Assembly (NCBI GenBank): GCA_050699035.1
Contig: JBOHDE010000075.1
Span: 1-16,425, forward strand
Reading direction: 5' to 3'
Origin: WHTB01 sp050699035
GTDB taxonomy: Bacteria; Actinomycetota; Actinomycetes; Propionibacteriales; Nocardioidaceae
Length of the DNA: 16,425 nt
The notes under the pieces: generated by a model
The model's input: the letters and a program-made list of their open reading frames with translations, nothing else
Databases searched by the model: none
What the model was told of the DNA's origin: nothing
Shown here: one piece after another, positions 1-7,511 of the stretch
How positions within the stretch are numbered: the first letter of the stretch is position 1
Layout of the letters: each line of letters begins with the position of its first letter
Made by a program: the position numbers and the translations under genes

Positions 1-123
1 GTCGGAGACGAGCCGGACGAAGCGGTCCCAGAGACCTTCGCGCTCGTAGCCGGGGTCGCGCAGCTCGTCGGTCACCTCACGGCGCGCGTCGTCGCGGTCG
101 ATCCCGACCGGGGGCTGCGTCAC
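1..123 (-). CDS. N-terminus of probable DUF4129-domain protein (cut by window edge)
   Basis: The frame opens with GTG at 123-121 and stays open for 41 codons to the window edge. It begins MTQPPVGIDRDDARREVTDE and continues with a charged stretch ending in an LWDRFVRLVSD-like segment. This Ala/Arg/Glu-rich start followed by a tryptophan-containing amphipathic helix resembles actinobacterial DUF4129 proteins, which usually have an N-terminal cytoplasmic helix, one membrane span and a C-terminal DUF4129 domain. None of the later domain is visible here. The GTG overlaps the TGA of the preceding membrane-protein gene (GTGA, 120-123), so translation is probably coupled. In actinobacteria such genes commonly sit in a MoxR ATPase/DUF58/DUF4350 cluster, which would lie to the left of the window. 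The start and frame are well supported; the family is inferred from the short N-terminus and the neighbour. Confidence 0.6.
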   Translation of the reverse strand, partial: MTQPPVGIDRDDARREVTDELRDPGYEREGLWDRFVRLVSD

Positions 124-1271
124 GGTGGGCCGCCGCTCCCCTCAGCAGACCCGTTCTGAGGCGGCCAGAGGTCGTCGACCGAGGGCTCCACCCCGCCCTC
201 GAGCCGCGCCGCGGCCGTCTGGAGGACGAGGTCGAACGCCTCGGCCCGCATCCGGCGGTCGGTGTAGAGCAGCCCGGTGACGCCGGCGTTGAAGGGGTAC
301 GTGATCGTCGAGCTGACGATGCCGCCGAGCGCGGCGAGGATCGCGGCGACGACGCCGGCACCGACGGAGCCACCGCCCAGGTAGCCGACCGCCGACCCGG
401 CGATGGTGAACGGCACCGCGATCACGAAGCTGGCCACCCCGACCAGGATCTGGGTGAGCAAGATGATGCCGAACACCCGCCAGGAGTCACCCTTGACGAG
501 GCTCCACGAGCGGCCCAGCGCGGAGCGTACGCCGCGGCCCTCCAGTACGAGTGCGGGCGCTCCGAGGGCGAGCCGGGTGGCCATGAACACGGCGTACACG
601 ACGTAAAGAACGACGGCGAGGCCGATCACCGGGATGGTCACTCCGAGGCCGGCGTCGGCGGTGATGAGGGCCGCCGCCAGGCCGACGACGATCAAGGCCG
701 GGGCCAGCACGATCAGCGCGTTCAACAGGACGAGCCCGAGTAGTGCCAGCAGGCGCGGCCGGGTCATCCGCCACGCCTCGCCGGCGGTGATCCGGCCGCC
801 GAAGATCGCCCGGCCGAGCACCCGGGTCAAGATGCCGGTGAGGATGATCGTCCCGACGAAGGTCATCACCAGCCCGAGCACTGAACTCCCGACCGAGGCG
901 ACGATGCCCCCGGTCGACATCGTCGGTGTGCTGGCCGGGTCGTCGAGCACCCCGCCCAGTGACGTGAAGGAGAACGCCTGGCCGACCGCGACCGGCACGG
1001 CGGCGATCGCGGCGATGACCGCGGACAGCCCGAGCGTCGTCCTCGGGTGGGCCCGGATCAGCGTGAACGTGCCGTCCAGGATGTCGCCGAGCCCCAGCGG
1101 TCGAAGCGGGATAACACCGGGCCTCGGTGCCGGCGGCCGGGTGTAGGGCTGCGCCTGGTACTGCGGTGGGTACGGGGGCGGCTGCCACCCGGGTTGGCTG
1201 CTCGGCGGCTGCCCTCCTGGCGCGGCCCAGCCAGGCGGGTCGTTCTCAGGCGGACCCGATCCCTCGGTCAT
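120..1271 (-). CDS. Multi-pass membrane protein, GPDPase-membrane-domain-like
   Basis: The protein has 383 aa. Residues 1-55 are a Pro/Gln/Gly-rich cytoplasmic tail. A conserved-looking entry motif follows (PLRPLGLGDILDGTF, about 56-70), then about six hydrophobic segments near 80-98, 123-150, 175-205, 211-235, 265-295 and 300-325, and a short acidic/Pro-rich C-terminus. The GDILDGTF motif before the first span, and the GAPALVLEGRGVRSALGRSW segment, are typical of actinobacterial proteins annotated as glycerophosphodiester phosphodiesterase membrane-domain proteins. No catalytic GDPD residues are present, so it is not itself an esterase. I chose ATG 1271 because CAGGA lies about 8 nt upstream; an in-frame ATG at 1280 has poorer spacing. 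The stop overlaps the next gene's GTG, implying an operon with the DUF4129-type protein. The function is unknown. Confidence 0.8.
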   Translation of the reverse strand: MTEGSGPPENDPPGWAAPGGQPPSSQPGWQPPPYPPQYQAQPYTRPPAPRPGVIPLRPLGLGDILDGTFTLIRAHPRTTLGLSAVIAAIAAVPVAVGQAFSFTSLGGVLDDPASTPTMSTGGIVASVGSSVLGLVMTFVGTIILTGILTRVLGRAIFGGRITAGEAWRMTRPRLLALLGLVLLNALIVLAPALIVVGLAAALITADAGLGVTIPVIGLAVVLYVVYAVFMATRLALGAPALVLEGRGVRSALGRSWSLVKGDSWRVFGIILLTQILVGVASFVIAVPFTIAGSAVGYLGGGSVGAGVVAAILAALGGIVSSTITYPFNAGVTGLLYTDRRMRAEAFDLVLQTAAARLEGGVEPSVDDLWPPQNGSAEGSGGPP

Positions 1272-1349
1272 GGCCGTCATCCTGACACGACCAGCCGCCC
1301 CCACCGCCCCCTTTCCCGCCGAGACTGCGCGTATGACGGTGGTTTTTCT

Positions 1350-1400
1350 GGGACGGGGGCGCCCCGTTCCAAACCTATTGGGACGGGGCGCCCCCGTCCC
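1350..1400. repeat. Two adjacent 21-bp palindromes forming hairpins or one large stem-loop
   Basis: The segments at 1350-1370 and 1380-1400 are each almost self-complementary. The right one has 9-bp arms GGGACGGGG/CCCCGTCCC around CGC, and the left is the same with one mismatch. They are also reverse complements of each other at 20 of 21 positions, so they could pair as one 21-bp stem with a 9-nt loop. Each is followed by AAAC on the plus strand. The element lies in the 163-nt gap between the AraC/DinB-like gene and the membrane-protein gene, both on the minus strand. A transcription terminator is possible, but no U-tract follows on the minus strand. It may instead be a dispersed REP-like element. 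Confidence 0.8.
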
Positions 1401-1434
1401 AAACGTGGTTTGGACCGGAGCCGCCCACCAGACG

Positions 1435-2352
1435 TCAGGCGGTCTCCGCCACCCACCGCATCGGGTCGCCCGCGCCGAGGTCGGTGATCCCGGCGTCGAG
1501 CAGGGCACCGGCGACCAGGGTGCGCCGGTGCGCGGCGAACGTCAGCACATGCGCCACCATGCCGCCGTACGTGAACACCTCGGCCGGGTCACAGAGCGCG
1601 TCCACGAACGTATCGTCGAGCCGCCCCTGCTCACACACCTCGCCGACCTGGGCGAGGAACGCCGGGCCGACCGAGGCGAGCCGGGCCTGCAGGTGCTCGA
1701 CGGTCTCGCCGCGCTCGACCGCGAAGTCGTACTCACGCAGCGCGATCGCGGAGTTCCACATGTCCATCTGCCCGACCAGGCGAGACAGCAGTGACCGCAG
1801 CGTCGGGTCATCGTCGACGCCCTCGACCGACAGCTCGATCGGCGCGTCGAGCTGCTCGTCGGGTAGGGTCGCTGCACGGTCGAGCATCTCGCCGACCAGC
1901 CAGACATGGTGTTCGACCATCTTCAGCAGCAGGTCCATCGAGCTCACCTTCTCTGGTGCGGGGAGCCGCAGGCCCCCGGGTGGGTGGAAGTGGACGTCGC
2001 TGGGCGCGGCGAGGTGTACGCGAGTCGGCCGGCGTCGCCACCGGTCCGGCGGGACGCCGTACGCCCGGGCGAACGCGCGGGTGAACGCCTCGTGCGACGA
2101 GTAGCCTGCCTCGACCGCCACGTCGAGGATCGTGCTGCTGCCCGTCACGAGCCGAAACGCCGCCCGCTCGAGCAGGATGCGGCGGCGAAACCTGGCGGGC
2201 GGCTCGCCGGCCGTCGCCGCGACCACCCGGTCGAGGTGGAAGCGGGACAGGTGCACCCGCTCGGCCAGGTCGGCACCCGAGGCGTCGTGGTCGTCGAGTG
2301 CCTGGGAGAGCACGTCCACGAAGGCGGCGAAGGTGTCGGCGGACGCGTTCAT
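1435..2352 (-). CDS. AraC-type DNA-binding domain fused to DinB-like domain
   Basis: The protein has 305 aa. Residues about 8-108 form an AraC-type double helix-turn-helix: helix one around LAERVHLSRFHLDRVV, then ILDVAVEAGYSSHEAFTRAF and a YGVPPDRWRR ending characteristic of the family. Residues about 139-295 begin MDLLLKMVEHHVWLVGEMLD and end with HVLTFAAHRR, a pattern like the DinB/YfiT four-helix fold whose histidines bind metal. One usual histidine of the C-terminal motif appears to be Phe here (LTFAAH). The fusion suggests a regulator that senses a thiol, electrophile or other small molecule through the DinB-like part; the ligand is not evident. The start at 2352 has AGGA 7 nt upstream. 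It lies 48 nt behind the ABC exporter genes on the same strand and may regulate or be cotranscribed with them. Confidence 0.82.
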   Translation of the reverse strand: MNASADTFAAFVDVLSQALDDHDASGADLAERVHLSRFHLDRVVAATAGEPPARFRRRILLERAAFRLVTGSSTILDVAVEAGYSSHEAFTRAFARAYGVPPDRWRRRPTRVHLAAPSDVHFHPPGGLRLPAPEKVSSMDLLLKMVEHHVWLVGEMLDRAATLPDEQLDAPIELSVEGVDDDPTLRSLLSRLVGQMDMWNSAIALREYDFAVERGETVEHLQARLASVGPAFLAQVGEVCEQGRLDDTFVDALCDPAEVFTYGGMVAHVLTFAAHRRTLVAGALLDAGITDLGAGDPMRWVAETA

Positions 2353-2400
2353 GCCCTCATCCTGGATCGATCACCGCACCGTCGGCTTGATCGGACTTGC

Positions 2401-4164
2401 TCAGTGCGTCGGCTGGCTGACCCCGTCGCCATGCCACGACTCCCACAGCGCGGCGTACGAGCCACCGGCCGCGACCAGCTCGTCATGGCTCCCGAGCTCG
2501 CTGATCAGGCCGTCCTCGACGACCGCCACCCGGTCGGCGTCGTGCGCCGTCTGCAGCCGGTGCGCGATCGCGATCACGGTCCGGCCCTCGAGCACGGCCG
2601 CCAGTGACCGCTCCAGATGCCGTGCCGCCCGCGGGTCGATCAGCGAGGTCGCCTCGTCGAGCACGAGGGTGTGCGGGTCGGCCAGCACCAGCCGGGCCAG
2701 CGCCAGCTGCTGGGCCTGGGGCGGGGTCAGCGCCAGCGTGCCGGACCCGACGACCGTGTCGAGGCCGGCCGGCAGCGCGGCCACCCACTCCCACGCGTCC
2801 ACGGCGTCTAGCGCGTCCCGCAGCCGCCGGTCGTCGGCCGCGTCGTCCAGCGCCAGCGCGAGGTTGTCGCGCAGCGTGCCGACGAACACGTGGTGCTCCT
2901 GGGTGACCAGCGCGACGTGGCCGCGCAGGTCGTCCAGCGGCAGCTCGGTCAGCCCGACGTCACCGACGGTCACCCGGCCGGTGCGTGGCCCGTGGATGCC
3001 GGCGAGCAGCCGACCGAGGGTCGACTTGCCAGCACCCGACGGCCCGACCATGGCGATCCGCTCGCCGACCGTCAGCGACAGGTCCACGCCGTGCAGCACG
3101 TCGCGGCCCGCGACGTAGGAGAACCGGACGTCGTCGGCCTCGATCGCCTCGTGCGCCGGCTCCCGCCCGCTCGGCGTGCGGTCGTCGGGCACCTGCGCGA
3201 CACCGAGCAGCCGGGCCAGCGACGCGCCGCCGACCTGCAGCTCGTCCATCCACATCAGCAGCCGGTCGACGGGGTCGATCAGCTGCTGCACATACAGCGT
3301 CGCCGCCGTCACGGCGCCCAGGGACGTCTGGCCGCCGGCGTACAACCAGCCGCCGATCAGCAGCGTCGCCACGGTCGGCACCAGGTAGCCCATCTCCGCG
3401 GTCGGGAACCACCGCGTGCGCAGGTACAGCGTGTACTTCTCCGCCTCGAACGACTCCCGCACGGCGTCATCGATCCGGTCGACCCGCTCGTCGCGCAGGC
3501 CGAGCGCCTCGACCGTACGCGCGCCGTCGACCGTCTCGGCCAGCGTGGCGTTGATCTCGGCGTACGACGCGTTCTCCCGCAGGTAGCCGTCCTTCGCCCG
3601 CTTGAGGTACCAGCGGGTCGCCACCCACAGCGCGGGTACGCCGAGCACCAGCGCGACGCCGACCCAGCCGCCGACCAGCAGACACGCGGCAACCGTGAAC
3701 AGCGTCGTGACCAGCGCGATGATCGTCTCCGGCACCGCGAAGCGCACCGACCAGCCCAGCGCGTCGACATCGCGTGACGTACGGGTCAGCAGGTCGCCGG
3801 TGCCGGCCCGCTCGACCGTACCCACCGGCAGCGCCAGCGTCTCCTTGACGAAGTCCTCGCGCAGCTCGGCCAGCACCGTCTCGCCGAGCCGGAACGACGC
3901 GTAGCGGGCGTACCGGGTGAGGACGGTCTGGGTCAGCAGGAAGCCGCCGACCAGCAGGATCGTCCGGTCGACATACGACACCGTCGTGCCCCGGTCGACC
4001 GCCTCGACCAGGTCGCCGATCAGCCGTGGCGCGGCCAGGCCGGCGATCGCGGCCAGGCAGTGCAGGCCGACGGTGACGGTCAGCGCACGCGGGTGCCGGC
4101 GGGCCAGCGACCGCGCGTAGCGGCGCACCTGGCCGGCGTCGGCGACCGGCAGGATCTCCCTCAT
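2401..4164 (-). CDS. ABC exporter half-transporter with degenerate signature motif
   Basis: The protein has 587 aa with the type IV exporter layout: a membrane domain (about residues 25-320, hydrophobic spans near 28-50, 67-90, 145-185 and 258-300), then a nucleotide-binding domain (about 340-575). Walker A GPSGAGKS (374-381), Q-loop Q422, Walker B TLVLDE (D503/E504) and H-loop H535 are all intact. The ABC signature, normally LSGGQ, is LTPPQ (479-483) and so is degenerate. This complements the partner encoded immediately upstream, which keeps the signature but has lost Walker A. The two should form one heterodimeric exporter in the cytoplasmic membrane. Its ATG overlaps the partner's TGA (ATGA, 4161-4164), implying coupled translation. 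The substrate cannot be read from the sequence; exporters of this group move drugs, lipids or peptides. Confidence 0.92.
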   Translation of the reverse strand: MREILPVADAGQVRRYARSLARRHPRALTVTVGLHCLAAIAGLAAPRLIGDLVEAVDRGTTVSYVDRTILLVGGFLLTQTVLTRYARYASFRLGETVLAELREDFVKETLALPVGTVERAGTGDLLTRTSRDVDALGWSVRFAVPETIIALVTTLFTVAACLLVGGWVGVALVLGVPALWVATRWYLKRAKDGYLRENASYAEINATLAETVDGARTVEALGLRDERVDRIDDAVRESFEAEKYTLYLRTRWFPTAEMGYLVPTVATLLIGGWLYAGGQTSLGAVTAATLYVQQLIDPVDRLLMWMDELQVGGASLARLLGVAQVPDDRTPSGREPAHEAIEADDVRFSYVAGRDVLHGVDLSLTVGERIAMVGPSGAGKSTLGRLLAGIHGPRTGRVTVGDVGLTELPLDDLRGHVALVTQEHHVFVGTLRDNLALALDDAADDRRLRDALDAVDAWEWVAALPAGLDTVVGSGTLALTPPQAQQLALARLVLADPHTLVLDEATSLIDPRAARHLERSLAAVLEGRTVIAIAHRLQTAHDADRVAVVEDGLISELGSHDELVAAGGSYAALWESWHGDGVSQPTH

Positions 4165-5864
4165 TCGTCCTCACCTCGGGTGACGACCCGGCGGTAGCGC
4201 GGGTCGGAGCGCAGCAAGTCGCGGTGCCGGCCCTCGGCGACGACCCTGCCTTCGTGCACGAACGCCACCCGGTCGACGCGGTCGAGCAGCAGCGGGCTGG
4301 CGGTGACGACGGCGGTTGTACGCCCGGCCCGGTGCGCGGCGAGCCGCTCGGCGATGCGCGCCTCGGTGTGCGCGTCGACGGCCGACGTCGGCTCGACCAG
4401 CAGGAGTACGTCGGGGTCGGCGACGAGCGCCCGGGCCAGGACGACCCGCTGGCGCTGGCCGCCGGACAGTGACCGCCCGCGTTCCTCGAGCTGGGAGGCC
4501 AGCCCGTCGGGCAGCGCGTCGACGACGTCCTCGGCCGAGGCCGTGTGTACGGCGTCCCACAGCACGGCGTCGTTGACCGGCCGACCGGCCTGCAGCGCCT
4601 CGCGCAGCGACCCGGCGAACAGCGCCGACCCGGTGTCGCTGACCAGCACCCGGCGTCGGACCACGGCGCGCGGGAGGTCGGCGAGCGGGACCCCGGCCAA
4701 GGTGACGTCGCCCTCGGAGTAGCGGCCGAGGCGGTCGGCGATGACTCCGGACATCGCGGAGTCGTCGCTGACGATCGCGGTCAGCCGACCGGGCTCGACC
4801 CGTACCCCGCTCCCGGCGTCGACCAGGGCACCACGGCCCGGCTCGGCAGCGGGCTCGGCCGGGTCGGTCAGCTCGGGCGCGAGCTGCAGGATGTTGCAGA
4901 CCCGGCGGGCGGCCACCAGCGCGCGGAGGTACTTGTTGGCGAACTCGGTCGCCGTACGCAGGGGCACCATCAGGAACGCGGCGTAGCCGTAGAACGCGAC
5001 CAGCTCGCCGGGGCTGATGTCTCCCCGCACGGCGTAGCGGGCGCCGAGCCACACCACGACCACGACGAAGATCCCGGGCAGCAGGATCTGCAGGGCGTCG
5101 AGGAGCGACTGCAGCCGGCCGACCTGGACGCCGACCGCGCGGACGCGCTGCGACTCCCGGGCGTAGCGGTCGTGGAAGACCTCCTCACCACCGATGCCGC
5201 GCAGCACGCGTAGCCCGCCGACGATGTCGCTGGCCAACGTGGTGAGCCGGCCCATCATGTCGCGTTGCTGCAGGTTGCGCCGTTGCAGCGGACGCAGCAG
5301 CGGACCGATGGCGAGCAACAGCAGCGGCATCCCGATCAGGACGACCAGGCCGAGCGGAACCGAGGTACGGAGCAAGATCACCGCGACCACGAGGAACGAC
5401 ACGATCGCGCCGGAGAGCCGGCCGAGCACGTCCATCGCGTTGCCGACGTGGGCCAGGTCGTTGGCGCCGACGCTGACCACCTCGCCGGTGGCCACTCGCT
5501 TGGGCAGCGTCGCGCCGAGCTCGCTCGCCTGGCGGCCGACCAGCTGCACCGTGCGGTACGCCGCGGTCAACCAGTTCGTGACTGCGAACCGGTGCCGGAA
5601 CACACCCGCGACCGCCTGCAACGCGCCGATGCCGGCGAGGGCGCCCGTCCAGACCAGCAGCGCGGAGGTGTCCTTGGCGGCGACGCCGGCGTCGATGGCA
5701 CGGCCGATCACCGCGGGCATCAGCGCCTGGGCCACCATCCAGATAGTGCCGAACGCGATCCCGCCAGCGAGCGTGAGCAGCTGCCCGCGCGCGACCCACC
5801 AGAGGTAGCGGCCGGGCGAGCGGGAGTCGGCGACGCCTGGATCGGCGTGCGGGAGCTTGCGCAT
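4161..5864 (-). CDS. ABC exporter half-transporter with degenerate Walker A, Q-loop and H-loop
   Basis: The protein has 567 aa: a short N-terminus (MRKLPHADPGVADSRSPGRY), a membrane domain to about residue 325 and a nucleotide-binding domain to the end. The P-loop position reads SDDSAMSG (366-373), without the lysine. The Q-loop glutamine is Asp (about 410), the Walker B aspartate is Val (490) before E491, and the H-loop histidine is lost (TAS, about 521-523). The signature LSGGQ (466-470) and the D-loop SAVD are intact. It can therefore supply the signature motif to the partner's good Walker A/B site but probably cannot hydrolyse ATP at its own. I chose ATG 5864, with GGGAGG just upstream and the family-like MRKLP start. 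An in-frame ATG at 5903 has no ribosome binding site and would add 13 atypical residues. It is first in its operon, divergent from the GDPD gene. Confidence 0.9.
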   Translation of the reverse strand: MRKLPHADPGVADSRSPGRYLWWVARGQLLTLAGGIAFGTIWMVAQALMPAVIGRAIDAGVAAKDTSALLVWTGALAGIGALQAVAGVFRHRFAVTNWLTAAYRTVQLVGRQASELGATLPKRVATGEVVSVGANDLAHVGNAMDVLGRLSGAIVSFLVVAVILLRTSVPLGLVVLIGMPLLLLAIGPLLRPLQRRNLQQRDMMGRLTTLASDIVGGLRVLRGIGGEEVFHDRYARESQRVRAVGVQVGRLQSLLDALQILLPGIFVVVVVWLGARYAVRGDISPGELVAFYGYAAFLMVPLRTATEFANKYLRALVAARRVCNILQLAPELTDPAEPAAEPGRGALVDAGSGVRVEPGRLTAIVSDDSAMSGVIADRLGRYSEGDVTLAGVPLADLPRAVVRRRVLVSDTGSALFAGSLREALQAGRPVNDAVLWDAVHTASAEDVVDALPDGLASQLEERGRSLSGGQRQRVVLARALVADPDVLLLVEPTSAVDAHTEARIAERLAAHRAGRTTAVVTASPLLLDRVDRVAFVHEGRVVAEGRHRDLLRSDPRYRRVVTRGEDE

Positions 5865-5907
5865 AGCCCTCCCACGGTAGGAGCCGCGGTCACCCGGAGC
5901 CATCGAA

Positions 5908-5950
5908 TATTCGCCGTCGGTGGGCGCGGCGGTTCACGTCGTATTCGCCG
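5908..5950. repeat. Pair of 9-bp direct repeats in the ABC/GDPD divergent region
   Basis: TATTCGCCG occurs at 5908-5916 and again at 5942-5950, 34 bp apart, inside the 129-bp region between the divergently read ABC operon and phosphodiesterase gene. The spacing is near three helical turns, so the pair could be an operator. A chance match is also possible. Confidence 0.35.
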
Positions 5951-5980
5951 CGAGGTCTCGCGGGCGCCATCGGTGATCAT

Positions 5981-5986
5981 TAGGGT
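5981..5986 (+). promoter_or_regulatory. Putative -10 element of a leaderless promoter for the GDPD gene
   Basis: TAGGGT fits the actinobacterial TANNNT -10 pattern and ends 7 nt before the ATG at 5994, the spacing expected if transcription starts at or next to the start codon. No good -35 hexamer is visible. The GGTGG between it and the ATG could act as a weak ribosome site, so a leadered transcript cannot be excluded. Confidence 0.45.
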
Positions 5987-5993
5987 GGCCGCC

Positions 5994-7157
5994 ATGAGAG
6001 CCATTCGCACCGCTCAACGGGGGGCCGTCCTCCTCGTCGCCGCGCTCGCCACCGGCCTCGCCGGTGCCCCCCTCGCCGCCGCAACGCCCACCGACTCCGA
6101 CCGCGCCCGCGTCATCGACCGGCCAGGGAAACAGGTCGATGTGCCGCTGGTCATCGCGCACCGGGGGGCCAGCGGCCACCGGCCGGAGCACACGCTCGCG
6201 GCCTACCGGCTGGCGATCCGGATGGGCGCCGACTTCGTCGAGCCCGACCTGGTCTCCACCAGCGACGGAGTGCTCGTCGCCCGGCACGAGAACGAGATCT
6301 CCGGGACGACCGACGTCGCCGAGCACCCCGAGTTCGCCGCCCGGCGTACGACCAAGGTGATCGACGGCCGCAGCCTGACCGGCTGGTTCACCGAGGACTT
6401 CACGCTCGCCGAGCTGAAGACATTGCGGGCGATCGAGCGGCTGCCGGAGGTGCGGCCCCGCAACACCCGCTTCGACGGGCGGTTCGAGGTGCCGACCTTC
6501 GACGAGGTGCTCGACCTGGTGGAACGGGAGAGCAAGCGGCGCGGCGAGGTCATCGGCGTCTACCCGGAGACGAAGCACCCGACGTACTTCCAGTCGATCG
6601 GCCTCGGCCTGGAGGAGCCGCTGGTGGCCACCCTGAAGGCGCGCCATCTCGACCGTCCGAACGCGCCGGTCTTCCTGCAGTCGTTCGAGACGACGAACCT
6701 GCGCCAGCTCGACGAGCTGGTGCGTACGCCGATCGCCCAGCTGATCGACGCCAGCGGCGCGCCGTACGACCTGGTAGTGGCCGGGGACCCGCGGACGTAT
6801 GCCGACCTGGTGACGCCGGAGGGGCTGGCCGACATCGCGACGTATGCCGACGGCATCGGCTCCCACAAGAACGTCGTGATCCCACGAGACTCGGCGGGCT
6901 TCCTGCTGGAGCCGTCCGACGTCGTCGACGATGCCCACGACGCCGGGCTGGACGTGCATGTGTGGACGATGCGGGACGAGAACCAGTTCCTGCCGGCGGA
7001 CTTCCGGATCGGCTCCGACCCGAACGCCAAGGGAGACGCCGGCGCCGAGCACCTGGCGTTCCTCGACGCCGGGGTCGACGGGATCTTCTCCGACTACCCG
7101 GACACCGCGGTGGCCGCCCGGAAGGTCTGGCTCCGCCAGCAGGTCGCCGTCCACTGA
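5994..7157 (+). CDS. Secreted glycerophosphodiester phosphodiesterase (GlpQ-like)
   Basis: The protein has 387 aa. Residues 1-30 are a Sec-type signal peptide (basic MRAIRTAQRG, hydrophobic AVLLVAALATGLAG, cleavage near LAAA-TP). The mature part starts with the family hallmark IAHRGASGHRPEHTLAAY, giving the catalytic HR at 56-57 and E65, followed by E83-P-D85 and H98, which match the metal-binding and catalytic set of the GDPD TIM barrel. The length is close to E. coli GlpQ. It should hydrolyse glycerophosphodiesters outside the membrane to glycerol 3-phosphate and an alcohol (EC 3.1.4.46), serving phosphate or glycerol scavenging or lipid/teichoic acid turnover. I chose ATG 5994 because the signal peptide begins there; longer in-frame extensions read into the intergenic region. 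It stands alone, divergent from the ABC operon and convergent with the mini-PspC gene. Confidence 0.93.
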   Translation: MRAIRTAQRGAVLLVAALATGLAGAPLAAATPTDSDRARVIDRPGKQVDVPLVIAHRGASGHRPEHTLAAYRLAIRMGADFVEPDLVSTSDGVLVARHENEISGTTDVAEHPEFAARRTTKVIDGRSLTGWFTEDFTLAELKTLRAIERLPEVRPRNTRFDGRFEVPTFDEVLDLVERESKRRGEVIGVYPETKHPTYFQSIGLGLEEPLVATLKARHLDRPNAPVFLQSFETTNLRQLDELVRTPIAQLIDASGAPYDLVVAGDPRTYADLVTPEGLADIATYADGIGSHKNVVIPRDSAGFLLEPSDVVDDAHDAGLDVHVWTMRDENQFLPADFRIGSDPNAKGDAGAEHLAFLDAGVDGIFSDYPDTAVAARKVWLRQQVAVH

Positions 7158-7230
7158 CGACCTCACCCCTCGAACCGTCATTCTGGCCGGACATTTCGGG
7201 CGGCTGATGTCGGTTCGAGGGGTGAAGTCG
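7158..7230. terminator. Bidirectional terminator-like 20-bp inverted repeat
   Basis: The arms at 7158-7177 and 7211-7230 are complementary at 19 of 20 positions (core CACCCCTCGAACCG / CGGTTCGAGGGGTG), with a 33-nt loop. The left arm begins directly after the GDPD stop codon, and the right arm ends 14 nt from the stop of the convergent mini-PspC gene. The position between two converging genes fits a shared terminator, although no U-tract is present in either direction, which is usual at this GC content. Confidence 0.65.
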
Positions 7231-7244
7231 ATTGGGGTCCCAGG

Positions 7245-7511
7245 TCACGCCTCGGGCATCAGCACCCAGGCGATCAGGTAGGCGATGATCAGCGAGCCGA
7301 AGCCGAGCACGGCGCCGACCACGACGAGCAGCCGCACCAGGTTCGCGTCGACGCCGAAGTACTCGGCCACGCCGCCGCACACGCCGCTGATCCAGCGGTC
7401 GTCACGGCTGCGGACGAGGCGCTTGCGCGCCGGCTCCTGCGGCCCGTCGTCAGGCCCGTTGTCTGGCTGGTCCGGCTCGGCGCCGGTCGGTGGGTTGGTC
7501 TCGGTCATCAT
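7245..7511 (-). CDS. Small PspC-domain membrane protein
   Basis: The protein has 88 aa. Residues 1-30 are an acidic, Pro/Asp-rich cytoplasmic tail, followed by a complete PspC domain: RSRDDRWISGVCGGVAEYFG (about 34-53), then VDANLVRLLVVVGAVLGFGSLIIAYLIAWVLMPEA with two hydrophobic stretches. PspC proteins are inner-membrane sensors or effectors of envelope stress. This is the minimal form, with no extra domain. It is third in a minus-strand operon; its ATG overlaps the preceding stop (ATGA, 7508-7511). GGAG lies 7 nt before ATG 7511, so I prefer that codon to the second ATG at 7508. Its relatives in the same window are the long PspC/LiaF-like protein and the PspC kinase, suggesting duplicated PspC domains interacting in the membrane. 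Confidence 0.9.
   Translation of the reverse strand: MMTETNPPTGAEPDQPDNGPDDGPQEPARKRLVRSRDDRWISGVCGGVAEYFGVDANLVRLLVVVGAVLGFGSLIIAYLIAWVLMPEA

Noticed and set aside
5865..5903. Longer start (ATG 5903) for the first ABC half-transporter
   Set aside because: It has no ribosome site, and the extra residues are unlike the family's usual opening, which matches ATG 5864 with GGGAGG upstream.
120..7157. Functional link between the GPDPase-membrane-like protein and the secreted GDPD enzyme
   Set aside because: The family name is shared only through a domain label. They are nearly 5 kb apart, on opposite strands and in different operons.
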